64,000 nucleotides of DNA from Psychrobacillus sp042945595 (GTDB lineage: Bacteria > Bacillota > Bacilli > Bacillales_A > Planococcaceae). Numbering within the stretch: the first letter of the stretch is position 1; each line of letters opens with the position of its first letter. Location: the NCBI RefSeq assembly GCF_042945595.1, contig NZ_CP168493.1, positions 2,418,001 to 2,482,000 of the forward strand, in the 5' to 3' direction. The notes below the pieces were generated by a model that saw only the letters and a program-made list of their open reading frames with translations, searched no databases and had not been told where the DNA came from. The position numbers and the translations under genes are program-made. This document shows, piece after piece, positions 46,434-54,883 of the stretch.

Positions 46434-46473
46434 ATGGTTTCGGAAATGTCTGACATTCCCGAAACCTTTTATT
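46434..46473 (+). terminator. Terminator after yslB
   Basis: Near-perfect inverted repeat GGTTTCGGAAATGTC / GACATTCCCGAAACC followed by TTTTATTTT on the plus strand. A second, smaller hairpin (AATGTAC / GTACATT) lies 25 bases before it. Confidence 0.75.
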
Positions 46474-46604
46474 TTCCCTACTCATTCTGTTGATTTTTTG
46501 ACATCAATGCGGAACATCTCTAATTAATAGATAAAGGAAATAGCTGCAAGGGACTCTGTTTAGGATTAATAAACTGTGCATTTACTCATATAAGGGCTTG
46601 TTTG

Positions 46605-46981
46605 TTTATTACTTTTACCGTCCACCGTGTACATGAATCAGTGGGTGTATGATTAGAGTAGGTGGTACTAGAGAAAAATAGCTAGCATCCATGTATAAAG
46701 AAGTGCTGAGCGGACGAAATTGTATCTTCGCCCGCTTTTAAAAGAGTAGGATAGCATCTAATCTCTCATTATCCAAACCAATTACATCGTGTCTCTACGC
46801 AATCCAAGAGGGCGACGGACAAACATCTGCCACAAGATTACCGAAAAAAGAGGATCTGGAAGTGACTGAGTCACTTCCAGATTCTCAATAAAATTCTTCG
46901 TTAATAGTGTAGCTGATGTTTTGTCCAAAGCACTCTGGAAATAGTAAAGACAAGATGCACTAAAAGGACACTTTCGTTTTT
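46605..46981 (-). repeat. Long interspersed repeat, copy C (truncated)
   Basis: Reads on the minus strand in the same order as copies A and B: the start GTGTCCTTTTAGTGCATCTTG, then CAGAGTGCTTTGGAC, the hairpin arms AATCTGGAAGTGACT / AGTCACTTCCAGAT, then TTTTTTCGGTAATCTTGTGG, the second hairpin AGCGGGCGAA / TTTCGTCCGCT, and TTCATGTACACGGTGGACG. Similarity stops near 46605, before the GC-rich block. Its first base abuts the lysC stop codon. Confidence 0.85.
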
Positions 46982-46985
46982 CTTA

Positions 46986-48203
46986 TTAAACAAGTGCCAG
47001 CCCGAACTCATCATGCAAAGCATTTGCAGCTTGGATCATGTCATTTTGTGGAACGACAACAGAAACCTTAATTTCAGATGTACTTACCATCTTCACTGGA
47101 ATGTTTTCTTTTCTCAGACGATCAAACATCTGTGCTGCAACACCAGGATTAGAAACCATTCCCGAACCAACAATCGACACCTTTGCAAGCCCTACCTCAA
47201 AATCTGCAAAAGTGAAACCTAGCACTTGTTTATTGGATTCTAAAACAGTTATTGCTTCCGCTAACGATTCTTTTTTTATAGAAAAAGAAACAGCAGGTTT
47301 TACACCCTCAACAATTGACTGAACAATAATATCCACATTTATATGATTTGCTGCAAGGGTAGTAAATATAGAAGCCAATGAACCATTAAATGCCACTTCA
47401 TATTCTATTGTTAAACGGACAATATCAGATTCAAAAGCTACCCCACGAACAACTAAGTTATTTTCCACATCTACTTCCTCCTTTAAAATCGTTCCCTCTT
47501 CATCGTTATAGCTTGAACGTACACGTAAGGGAATTTTGTAGTTTTTAGCAAATTCTACAGCCCTAGGATGTAAAACTCCTGCTCCTAAATTGGCTAATTC
47601 AAGCATTTCATCATACTCTAATTGCGCTAACTTTCTAGCTTTCGTTACAAACCTAGGATCAGAAGTAAATACACCATCTACATCTGTATAAATATCACAA
47701 ATGTCAGCTGCAATAGAAGCTGCAATTGCTACAGCCGTTGTATCCGACCCTCCTCTACCAAGTGTTGTAATTTCATCTAACTCGGACACTCCTTGAAATC
47801 CCGCGACGATTACTACTTTATTTTCAGCAAGTACATTCAAAATTTTAGTTGCATCTAACTTCACTACTTTTGCATTTCTATGTACTTCATTTGTTTGTAA
47901 ACCTGCTTGCCAACCTGTTAAAGAAACGGAATCAATTCCGATGTCGTTTAATTTGATCGAAAGTAAGGACATGGTTGCTTGCTCTCCCGTGGAAAGAAGC
48001 ATATCCATTTCCCTTTTATTTGGTGTTTCTGATAATTCATAAGCTAAGTTAGCTAAATCATCTGTAGTCTTACCCATTGCAGACACTACAACTACAATGT
48101 CATGCCCTTTTTCTTTCTCTCGACTAATACGATGTGCAATATTTGCAATTTTTACGGTTGTCGCAACCGAAGTTCCACCAAACTTCATTACTATCTTGCT
48201 CAT
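46986..48203 (-). CDS. lysC: Lysine-sensitive aspartokinase II LysC
   Basis: Phosphorylates aspartate in the first step to lysine, diaminopimelate, methionine and threonine. 405 residues from the ATG at 48203, nine bases after GGGAG. IVMKFGGTSVA opens the kinase domain, GFQGVSELDEITTLGRGGSDTTAVA is the substrate region, and two ACT domains fill the last 150 residues, where lysine binds. Transcription is governed by the lysine riboswitch upstream. No terminator of its own is seen, only the long repeat. Confidence 0.96.
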   Translation of the reverse strand: MSKIVMKFGGTSVATTVKIANIAHRISREKEKGHDIVVVVSAMGKTTDDLANLAYELSETPNKREMDMLLSTGEQATMSLLSIKLNDIGIDSVSLTGWQAGLQTNEVHRNAKVVKLDATKILNVLAENKVVIVAGFQGVSELDEITTLGRGGSDTTAVAIAASIAADICDIYTDVDGVFTSDPRFVTKARKLAQLEYDEMLELANLGAGVLHPRAVEFAKNYKIPLRVRSSYNDEEGTILKEEVDVENNLVVRGVAFESDIVRLTIEYEVAFNGSLASIFTTLAANHINVDIIVQSIVEGVKPAVSFSIKKESLAEAITVLESNKQVLGFTFADFEVGLAKVSIVGSGMVSNPGVAAQMFDRLRKENIPVKMVSTSEIKVSVVVPQNDMIQAANALHDEFGLALV

Positions 48204-48241
48204 GTACATCTTCTCCCTTGTTTCAATGATAAGCTAAAGAT

Positions 48242-48278
48242 AAAAAAATGCTTTTCACATATTGTGAAAAGCATTGTC
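48242..48278 (-). terminator. Riboswitch expression-platform terminator of lysC
   Basis: Perfect inverted repeat AATGCTTTTCACA / TGTGAAAAGCATT followed by T7 on the minus strand, between the aptamer and lysC. Confidence 0.9.
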
Positions 48279-48307
48279 TCATACACGGTCAAAAAAATTG
48301 TCCATGT

Positions 48308-48479
48308 GAGATAGCCCTCCAGAATAATCCACTCTGACAATCCTACATTTATTAAATGCAGAACCAACATATGAAAAGGAAAAGCTTTTCTATGTTTCGG
48401 CGAATGACCCTTTCCTCAACGATTACAGGATCTTTCCATCCTCCTGTTGAGTACTTTTGTCAATTCGCGCCTCTATCTT
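48308..48479 (-). promoter_or_regulatory. Lysine riboswitch (L box)
   Basis: On the minus strand the aptamer core is readable: AGATAGAGGCGCGAA, then AGTACTC, GAGGAAAGGGTCATTCGCC, GGTTCTGCAT paired with ATGTAGGATTGTCA, and CTGGAGGGCTATCT closing helix P1 with AGATAG. It precedes lysC with a terminator, so lysine should stop transcription. Confidence 0.97.
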
Positions 48480-48523
48480 CACTTTTTAAGTGATTATTAA
48501 ATTGTTTCAACCATACCATAACA

Positions 48524-50314
48524 CTATTCAGAAGACAATAAACTTTTCTGAAAATGACTAACCATTATATCCGCTAACTTTTCAGGAAGCCCCGCTTCTA
48601 TAAATTCTTCTTTACTTGCAACTTGCATTTTTTTCAGCGAACCAAAATGCTTTAATAATAAGGTTTTCCGCTTTGGACCAATGCCTTCAATGCCATCTAA
48701 AGAAGATGCAATAGTATGTTTTCCTCGTTGTTGCCGATGGAAGGTAATAGCAAAACGATGCACTTCATCTTGAATTCGTTGTAACAAATAAAATGCTTCA
48801 CTTGTACGTTTCATCGGGATAATATCCATAGGATCCCCAAATAAAAGCTGAGACGTTTGATGTTTTCCGTCTTTTGCAAGCCCAGCTATTGGTATGTCCA
48901 ACCCTAACTCGTCTTCTATAACTTCTCTAGCAGCTTCTATTTGCCCTTTACCACCATCAATAATTATTAAATCTGGAATTGGTAAGTTTTCTTTTAAAAC
49001 ACGGGTATATCTTCTACGAACAACTTCACGCATTGCACCATAATCATCATGTTTAGCTGCGGTTTTTGTTTTATATTTTCGATAGTCTTTCTTATATGCT
49101 TTCCCATCGACGAATACTACCATAGCTGAAACTGCATCAGTGCCGTGGATATGGGAATTATCAAACGATTCTATCCGATTTGGTGTAGCTATCCCCATAA
49201 GTTGACCTAATTCTTGAACAGCTCCAACCGTTCTTTCTTCTTGTCGTTCAATAAGATGAAATTTTTCGCTCAATGCTAAAATTGCATTTTTTTCAGCTAG
49301 ATCAACTAAATTCTTTTTTGTTCCTTTTTGTGGAATAATTACTTTCATTTCTAATAGTTCCGTCGCTAAATGTAAGTCGGTATTGCTAGGTACGAAAATC
49401 TCTTTCGGTTTAATATGTTCCAATTTAGCATAAAACTGACCTAAGAACGTGAGAAACTCTTCCTCTGGATTACGATAAAGGGGAAATAAAGATACATCTC
49501 TTTCGATTAATTTTCCTTGACGAACGAAAAAAACTTGGACACACATCCATCCCTTATCGACTGAATATCCAAATATATCTCGACTCGTAAAGTCATTCAT
49601 CGTCATTTTTTGTTTTTCCATCACTTGTTCAATATGAGAGATTTGATCTCTATATTCTTTGGCTCGCTCAAATTCTAAATTTTCAGCTGCTGCATGCATC
49701 TTGTCTGTTAACTTTTTTTTGACATGCAAATGACCACCGTTTAAAAAGCTAGATATTTCTTGAATTATTTCACTATATGCAGAATCTTCAATCTCTTTCA
49801 CGCAAGGTGCTAAACATTGCCCCATATGATAATATAAACAAACTCGGTTCGGCATCTTTTGACATTTTCGCAAGGGATATAATCGATCAAGTAGCTTTTT
49901 TGTTTCATGCGCAGCGTGAGAATTAGGATAGGGGCCGAAATATTTTCCTTTATCTTTTTTTACTTGTCTAGTAATAATAAGTTTAGGGTCTTTTTCAGCT
50001 GTAATTTTAATGTATGGATACGTTTTATCGTCTTTCAACATAATATTGTACTTCGGATCATGTTTTTTTATTAGATGAAGTTCAAGTATTAATGCTTCAA
50101 GCTCGGACGATGTAACAATATATTCGAAGTCAACTATTTCTTGTACAAGTCTTTGTGTTTTTCCATCGTGAGACCCGGTAAAGTAAGAACGCACACGATT
50201 TTTTAATATTTTCGCTTTACCAACATAGATAATTGTTCCTTGTCGGTCTTTCATTAAATAACAACCAGGTTGATCTGGTAGGATTGCACATTTTTGTTGA
50301 ATTAAATCATTCAT
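48524..50314 (-). CDS. uvrC: Excinuclease ABC subunit UvrC
   Basis: Makes both incisions in nucleotide excision repair. 596 residues from the ATG at 50314 with AGGTGAT upstream. GIY-YIG domain PGCYLMKDRQGTIIYVGKAK at 14-33, UVR motif near 200-235, RNase H-like endonuclease domain with ESFDNSHIHGTDAVSAMVVF, and C-terminal helix-hairpin-helix IEGIGPKRKTLLLKHFGS. The next sequence upstream is the start of a long repeat 56 bases away, so its promoter is in or next to the repeat. Confidence 0.96.
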   Translation of the reverse strand: MNDLIQQKCAILPDQPGCYLMKDRQGTIIYVGKAKILKNRVRSYFTGSHDGKTQRLVQEIVDFEYIVTSSELEALILELHLIKKHDPKYNIMLKDDKTYPYIKITAEKDPKLIITRQVKKDKGKYFGPYPNSHAAHETKKLLDRLYPLRKCQKMPNRVCLYYHMGQCLAPCVKEIEDSAYSEIIQEISSFLNGGHLHVKKKLTDKMHAAAENLEFERAKEYRDQISHIEQVMEKQKMTMNDFTSRDIFGYSVDKGWMCVQVFFVRQGKLIERDVSLFPLYRNPEEEFLTFLGQFYAKLEHIKPKEIFVPSNTDLHLATELLEMKVIIPQKGTKKNLVDLAEKNAILALSEKFHLIERQEERTVGAVQELGQLMGIATPNRIESFDNSHIHGTDAVSAMVVFVDGKAYKKDYRKYKTKTAAKHDDYGAMREVVRRRYTRVLKENLPIPDLIIIDGGKGQIEAAREVIEDELGLDIPIAGLAKDGKHQTSQLLFGDPMDIIPMKRTSEAFYLLQRIQDEVHRFAITFHRQQRGKHTIASSLDGIEGIGPKRKTLLLKHFGSLKKMQVASKEEFIEAGLPEKLADIMVSHFQKSLLSSE

Positions 50315-50370
50315 ATTATCACCTATTATCATTTTATAGAAGTGAGGACATTAGCTGAATTCAGTAAAAA

Positions 50371-51080
50371 AAACGCAAGCGTCCTTTAAGTGCATTTTGT
50401 CTTCTCTATTTCTAGAGTGCTTTGGACGAAACATCGGCTACACTATTACCATGGGAATTTTTGTGGATGGAGAAGTGACTGCGTCACTTCTCCATCCACT
50501 TTTTTCGGTAATCTTGTGGTGGTTGTTTGTCCGTCGCCTTCTTGAAATATGTAAAGACATAATGCATTTGTTTTGGTTAATGAGAGAATAAATTACTTTC
50601 CTATTCTTTTAAAAGCGGACGAAGATGCAATTTCGTCCGCTCAGCGCTTCTTTATAAATGAATACTACCTATTTTTTCAAGCCCCGCTGATTCATGTATA
50701 CAGTGTACGATAAAAGTAAAAACATATAGGAAATCCTGCTTAAGGAAGACACCATTAAAATCACTTCAAGTCTTTGTGAATACTGGATTTCTAGTATATC
50801 AATTTCATATACTTTCTTATTAGGAACTACTCACTTAATGGATTGTAGTGAAAGGTGGCGACTCCAGACGGAGGCCAACAGGATGTTGGTCACGAAGGCG
50901 TTGCCACACGATGTGGCGCTCTTAGCCTTCGTTCCTCGGAGACAGGTGTGCCATCGCAAACGACGCGAATGCGGCGCCCCCGCGGAAAGCGTCCACCTGA
51001 AACGGAATCCGCGGTATTCTTTAATTCTTTAAAGTACTAGGAACACTGGTTTCGCAGGTTGATAATCCATATACTTTCTT
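50371..51080 (+). repeat. Long composite interspersed repeat, copy A (about 710 bp)
   Basis: Starts AAACGCAAGCGTCC and ends GATAATCCATATACTTTCTT. In order it holds a 14-bp perfect hairpin GGATGGAGAAGTGA / TCACTTCTCCATCC (50465-50496) followed by T6; a 10-bp hairpin AGCGGACGAA / TTCGTCCGCT (50614-50641); an AT-rich linker; and a GC-rich block at 50851-51006 with nested palindromes CCAAC/GTTGG, GCCACA/TGTGGC and CGAAGGC/GCCTTCG. The same order is found in copy B. No coding frame is shared, so it is not a gene. Confidence 0.9.
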
Positions 51081-51087
51081 ATCTTTT

Positions 51088-51121
51088 AAAAAAACCGGGC
51101 ACCATTTAGGACCCGGTTTTA
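51088..51121 (-). terminator. Terminator of trxA
   Basis: AAAACCGGGTCC and GGCACCGGTTTT-like arms (ACCGGG / CCCGGT core) with an eight-base loop and T7 on the minus strand, next to the trxA stop and just outside repeat A. Confidence 0.8.
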
Positions 51122-51123
51122 TA

Positions 51124-51438
51124 TTATGCGTTTTTTTCTACGAATTGAACTAAAGCTTCTTTTGGTTGGAAACCAACCGCTTTGTCTACTGGTTGACCAT
51201 CTTTAAATAATACTAAAGTTGGGATAGACATAATGCCAAATTGACTAGCAGTTGCTTGGTTTTCATCCACATCTACTTTAACGATTTTAACTTTATCGCT
51301 CATTTCAGCATCCATTTCTTCTAAAACAGGAGCTATCATTTTACATGGACCACACCATGTTGCCCAAAAATCTACTAATACTAAACCTTCTTCTATATCT
51401 TGATTAAAAGTTTGATCAGTTCCGTGTACAATTGCCAT
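51124..51438 (-). CDS. trxA: Thioredoxin TrxA
   Basis: Small cytosolic disulfide reductase, 104 residues. Active site WCGPC at about 28-32 in VDFWATWCGPCKMIAPVL, with the cis-proline in MSIPTLVLFKDG. Start ATG with GGAGGA upstream. Single gene with its own promoter and terminator. Confidence 0.98.
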   Translation of the reverse strand: MAIVHGTDQTFNQDIEEGLVLVDFWATWCGPCKMIAPVLEEMDAEMSDKVKIVKVDVDENQATASQFGIMSIPTLVLFKDGQPVDKAVGFQPKEALVQFVEKNA

Positions 51439-51472
51439 TTTAAAATTCCTCCTTAGACTAACTATGTTTTGA

Positions 51473-51481
51473 TTATATCAG
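51473..51481 (-). promoter_or_regulatory. Probable extended -10 promoter of trxA
   Basis: On the minus strand TGATATAAT (TGnTATAAT) lies about 35 bases before the trxA start. No convincing -35 is seen. Confidence 0.4.
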
Positions 51482-51516
51482 ACTAAAATCACTACATCTA
51501 CATTTTAGCTTGAAAG

Positions 51517-51552
51517 AAAAGAACTCGGCTCCTTTTGATAGAGCCAAGTATC
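51517..51552 (-). terminator. Terminator of the fad-etf operon
   Basis: ACTTGGCTC / GAGCCGAGT arms (one G-U) with a nine-base loop, then TCTTTTC on the minus strand, just after etfA. Confidence 0.7.
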
Positions 51553-51556
51553 TTTT

Positions 51557-52534
51557 TTAAGCATTTACTTTAAGTTTTTTAAATTCTTCTGTAAGCATAG
51601 GAATTACTTCAAATAAGTCGCCAACAATACCGTAGTCCGCTACTTTAAAGATGTTTGCTTCAGGATCTTTATTGATAGCAACGATTATTTTCGAGTTTGA
51701 CATTCCCGCCAAATGCTGGATTGCACCTGATATACCCGCTGCAATATAAAGATCTGGTGTTACTACTTTACCAGTTTGACCGATTTGTAAAGAATAGTCA
51801 CAGTAATCTGCATCACATGCACCACGTGATGCACCTACTGCCGCACCAAGTACTTTAGCAAGTTCTTTTAAAGGTTCGAAACCTTCTTCACTCTTCACTC
51901 CACGTCCACCTGCAATAACGACTTTTGCTTCTGATAAATCAACACCTTCAGAAGATTTACGAACTACTTCTTTAATGATTGTACGAAGGTTTGTAATATC
52001 AACTGTAAGTGAAGACACATCTGCTGATTTGCTATCATCTTTCGCAAGAGGAGCAATATTGTTAGGACGAATGGTAATAAATTCAATTCCATCTTTTACT
52101 TTTACTTTTTCAAAAGCTTTACCCGAATAGATCGGACGAATATAAACAGCAGCATCTCCTTCACCATCAATAGCCGTAACATCCGAAACTAAACCAACTT
52201 GTAGCTTACTAGCAATTTTTGGTGATAAATCTTTACCAAGTGCTGTATGCCCAAAAACAATTGCTTCTGGTTTTTCTTGATCAATTACAGCAAGTAACGC
52301 TTGTCCGTATCCGTCTGAAGTGTATTGTTTTAAATGCGGATGTTCTACTGTAATAACGCGGTCCGCACCATATTTCCCTAATTCAACAGCTAACTCTTTC
52401 ACTGAATCTCCTAAGAGAACACTAACGACTTCTCCGCCGTTAGAAATTTGTTTTGCAGCAGCAATTGCTTCGTACGAAACATTACGTAGAGCACCTTCAC
52501 GTGCTTCTCCTAATACTAATACTTTTTTAGACAT
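51557..52534 (-). CDS. etfA: Electron transfer flavoprotein alpha subunit EtfA
   Basis: FAD-binding subunit that passes electrons from acyl-CoA dehydrogenases to the respiratory chain. 325 residues. The C-terminal FAD domain has IAGGRGVKSEEGFEPLKELA near 207 and GASRGACDADYC and QIGQTGKVVTPDLYIAAGIS, all characteristic. It follows etfB by 87 bases with GGGAGG before the ATG. Confidence 0.97.
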   Translation of the reverse strand: MSKKVLVLGEAREGALRNVSYEAIAAAKQISNGGEVVSVLLGDSVKELAVELGKYGADRVITVEHPHLKQYTSDGYGQALLAVIDQEKPEAIVFGHTALGKDLSPKIASKLQVGLVSDVTAIDGEGDAAVYIRPIYSGKAFEKVKVKDGIEFITIRPNNIAPLAKDDSKSADVSSLTVDITNLRTIIKEVVRKSSEGVDLSEAKVVIAGGRGVKSEEGFEPLKELAKVLGAAVGASRGACDADYCDYSLQIGQTGKVVTPDLYIAAGISGAIQHLAGMSNSKIIVAINKDPEANIFKVADYGIVGDLFEVIPMLTEEFKKLKVNA

Positions 52535-52621
52535 GTTAATTTCCTCCCATTTTGAGTGTAAATTTGATTAGAAACAAATACGATTTGACGTATTGTTATC
52601 TTTGGCAACTGATGGTAAAGG

Positions 52622-53395
52622 TTAAATCACTTTTGCTTCTGAATGAAGTAAATGAACTAACTCTTTTACTTGATCCGCTAGATCGCCTTCTAATACTTTA
52701 CCTGCTTCTTTTTTTGGAGGTAAATAAATTTCAATTGTTTCTGTTTTAGCTTCTACATCATCTTCATCCATATCTAAGTCATCTAACTCTACTTCTTCTA
52801 AAGGTTTTTTCTTTGCTTTCATAATTCCAGGTAAAGATGGATAGCGTGGCTCGTTTAAACCTTGTTGAGCAGTAACTAATAGAGGCAATGAAGTTTCTAG
52901 AATCTCCGTATCCCCTTCTACGTCACGTTTAATCGTCACAGTAGACCCATCAATTTCAAGGTTTGTAATCGTTGTTACATAATTAATCCCTAGTAATTCT
53001 GCTACACGTGGTCCAACTTGACCTGACCCACCGTCAATTGCAACGTTTCCAGCTAAAATTAAATCCGCATCTTTATCTTTTAAATATTCCGAAATGATTT
53101 GAGCCGCAGTGAATTGGTCTACTTCCTCTAAATCATCTTCTGTATTAATGAGAACAGCTTTATCTGCACCCATTGCTAGTGCTGTACGAAGTTGTTTTTC
53201 TGCATCTTCTCCGCCCATTGTAAGAACTGTAACTTCTCCACCGTGTGCATCTCGTACTTGAATTGCTTCTTCAATAGCATACTCATCATATGGATTAATG
53301 ATAAATTCTGCGCCATCCTCTTGGATTTTACCACCACTTACAACAATCTTTTCTTCTGTATCGAATGTACGTTTTACTAAAACAAAAATATTCAT
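52622..53395 (-). CDS. etfB: Electron transfer flavoprotein beta subunit EtfB
   Basis: AMP-binding partner of EtfA. 257 residues. FVLVKRTFDTEEKI at the start, IINPYDEYAIEEAI, and ILAGNVAIDGGSGQVGPRVAELLG near 118-141 (the family signature region), with RYPSLPGIMKAKKKPLE near the C-terminal recognition loop. GGGAGG precedes the ATG. Confidence 0.97.
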   Translation of the reverse strand: MNIFVLVKRTFDTEEKIVVSGGKIQEDGAEFIINPYDEYAIEEAIQVRDAHGGEVTVLTMGGEDAEKQLRTALAMGADKAVLINTEDDLEEVDQFTAAQIISEYLKDKDADLILAGNVAIDGGSGQVGPRVAELLGINYVTTITNLEIDGSTVTIKRDVEGDTEILETSLPLLVTAQQGLNEPRYPSLPGIMKAKKKPLEEVELDDLDMDEDDVEAKTETIEIYLPPKKEAGKVLEGDLADQVKELVHLLHSEAKVI

Positions 53396-53423
53396 TTAGA
53401 ATTTCCTCCCAAGCTATTTTATT

Positions 53424-54197
53424 TTATTTCCCTTTAAAATCAGGATTTCTTTTCTCTAAAAATGCAGATATACCTTCTTTTGCGTCTTCGGAAACAAAAA
53501 CCGTTCCAAAAGCATTCGCTTCTGCTTTCACACCTTCATAATAGGAGGCAGGTTTCACAAATTGAAGCATCTCAAGTGCTGCTTTAACTGCAACTGGACT
53601 CTTCTTCGCAATTTTACTTGCCAGTTCCTGTGCTTTATCAAATAGCTCATCTTCTGGATATGCATGATTAGCAAGACCAAAAGCCGCTGCATCTTTTCCG
53701 CTTATCGGATCACTCGTTAAGAGCATTTCTGCTGCTTTCGCAAAACCAACGTAACGGGGCAAACGCTGCGTTCCAGCAAAACCAGGTATTAATCCTAATT
53801 GTAATTCTGGAAGACCAAGTTTAGCATTTTCAGCAACAAGTCGGATATGACAACTCATCGCTAATTCAAGTCCGCCACCTAGTGCTGCTCCATGAATCGC
53901 AGCTATCACTGGCTTTGAAAACGTTTCCAATCTTTCAAAAATAGATTGCCCACTTGCAGAAAGCTCGGAAAATTCTTCTCCACTAGAAATAGAAGTAAAT
54001 TCTTTAATATCCGCTCCTGCAGAAAAGAATCTTCCTTCACCTTTCAATAAAATAACTCGTACGGATTCGTCTTTTTCTACAGCATCTAGCAAATCATTTA
54101 TTTCTAATATAACCCCACGTGCCAATGCATTTGCTGGTGGACGATTGATTGTAACTGTTGCTACACCATCTTCAATAGTCCATGACAAAAATTCCAT
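53424..54197 (-). CDS. fadB: Enoyl-CoA hydratase FadB
   Basis: Crotonase-fold enzyme that hydrates trans-2-enoyl-CoA in beta-oxidation. 257 residues. FFSAGADIKEFTS near 58-70 forms the oxyanion region, and AAIHGAALGGGLELAMSCHIRL with LGLPELQLGLIPGFAGTQRL carries the catalytic glutamate positions. It lies 19 bases downstream of fadR in the lcfA-fadR-fadB-etfB-etfA order known from B. subtilis. Confidence 0.93.
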   Translation of the reverse strand: MEFLSWTIEDGVATVTINRPPANALARGVILEINDLLDAVEKDESVRVILLKGEGRFFSAGADIKEFTSISSGEEFSELSASGQSIFERLETFSKPVIAAIHGAALGGGLELAMSCHIRLVAENAKLGLPELQLGLIPGFAGTQRLPRYVGFAKAAEMLLTSDPISGKDAAAFGLANHAYPEDELFDKAQELASKIAKKSPVAVKAALEMLQFVKPASYYEGVKAEANAFGTVFVSEDAKEGISAFLEKRNPDFKGK

Positions 54198-54216
54198 CTT
54201 TTCACTTCCCCTTTGC

Positions 54217-54798
54217 CTAAGCTTTGATTCCTTTTAATAATAGACGATGTACTTTTCCCGTAAGGTCAACTAAGTCATATTTATACTCATTCATGACCCA
54301 TGAAGTAGTCGTCTCATCAATTGTACCAAAAACCATCTGTCTTGCTAAGCGAATATCGATGGATTGATCAAATTCTCCATTTTCAATGCCTTCTTTTAAT
54401 ATAGCATCTAGCCATATTAAGTACGTCTTTAATATCGAATTAATCTTTAGTCGTAATGCTAAATTAGATTGTCGTAGTTCTAATTGAGTGACTGTAGCAA
54501 GATGATGATTACTTGCTAGAACAATAAAATGATTTTCAATCATTTTGAATAACTTCATAGAAGCGGTAATATCTTCTTTCACAATTTCATTTAAGTTATC
54601 TGCAAACATCTCCATCTTTTCTTCAAAAACGGAAATTAGTATATCTTCTTTGTTTTTAAAATATAAGTAAATTGTTCCGTCAGCTACGCCAGCTTGTTTT
54701 GCTATTTTAGAAACTTGCGATTGATGATAGCCGTTTTCTGCTATCACAATAATTGCTGCGTCGATAATTTGTTTATATTTAGGTTTATCTTTCTTCAA
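54217..54798 (-). CDS. fadR: Fatty-acid degradation repressor FadR (TetR family)
   Basis: Represses beta-oxidation genes until long-chain acyl-CoA binds. 193 residues from a TTG at 54798, six bases after GGTGG; a five-codon in-frame extension overlaps that site. The HTH is IIVIAENGYHQSQVSKIAKQ followed by AGVADGTIYLYFKNKEDIL, almost identical to what I remember of B. subtilis FadR. A perfect FadR operator sits 25 bases upstream, so it is autoregulated. Confidence 0.93.
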   Translation of the reverse strand: MKKDKPKYKQIIDAAIIVIAENGYHQSQVSKIAKQAGVADGTIYLYFKNKEDILISVFEEKMEMFADNLNEIVKEDITASMKLFKMIENHFIVLASNHHLATVTQLELRQSNLALRLKINSILKTYLIWLDAILKEGIENGEFDQSIDIRLARQMVFGTIDETTTSWVMNEYKYDLVDLTGKVHRLLLKGIKA

Positions 54799-54823
54799 TA
54801 AAAACACCACCAAAATAAAAATA

Positions 54824-54841
54824 TGAATGATTATTCATTCA
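54824..54841 (-). promoter_or_regulatory. FadR operator before fadR
   Basis: TGAATGATTATTCATTCA on the plus strand is a perfect palindrome and matches the FadR consensus at every specified position. The palindrome extends outwards as AATATGAA / TTCATATT. Confidence 0.85.
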
Positions 54842-54883
54842 TATTTTTATATTATATTTATTTTTTTATCATGTCAATCATCA

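Noticed and set aside
50838..51040. Open frames of about 60 codons across the GC-rich block of repeat A
   Set aside because: They arise from the lack of stops in GC-rich palindromes. There is no suitable ribosome site and the frame is not kept in copy B.
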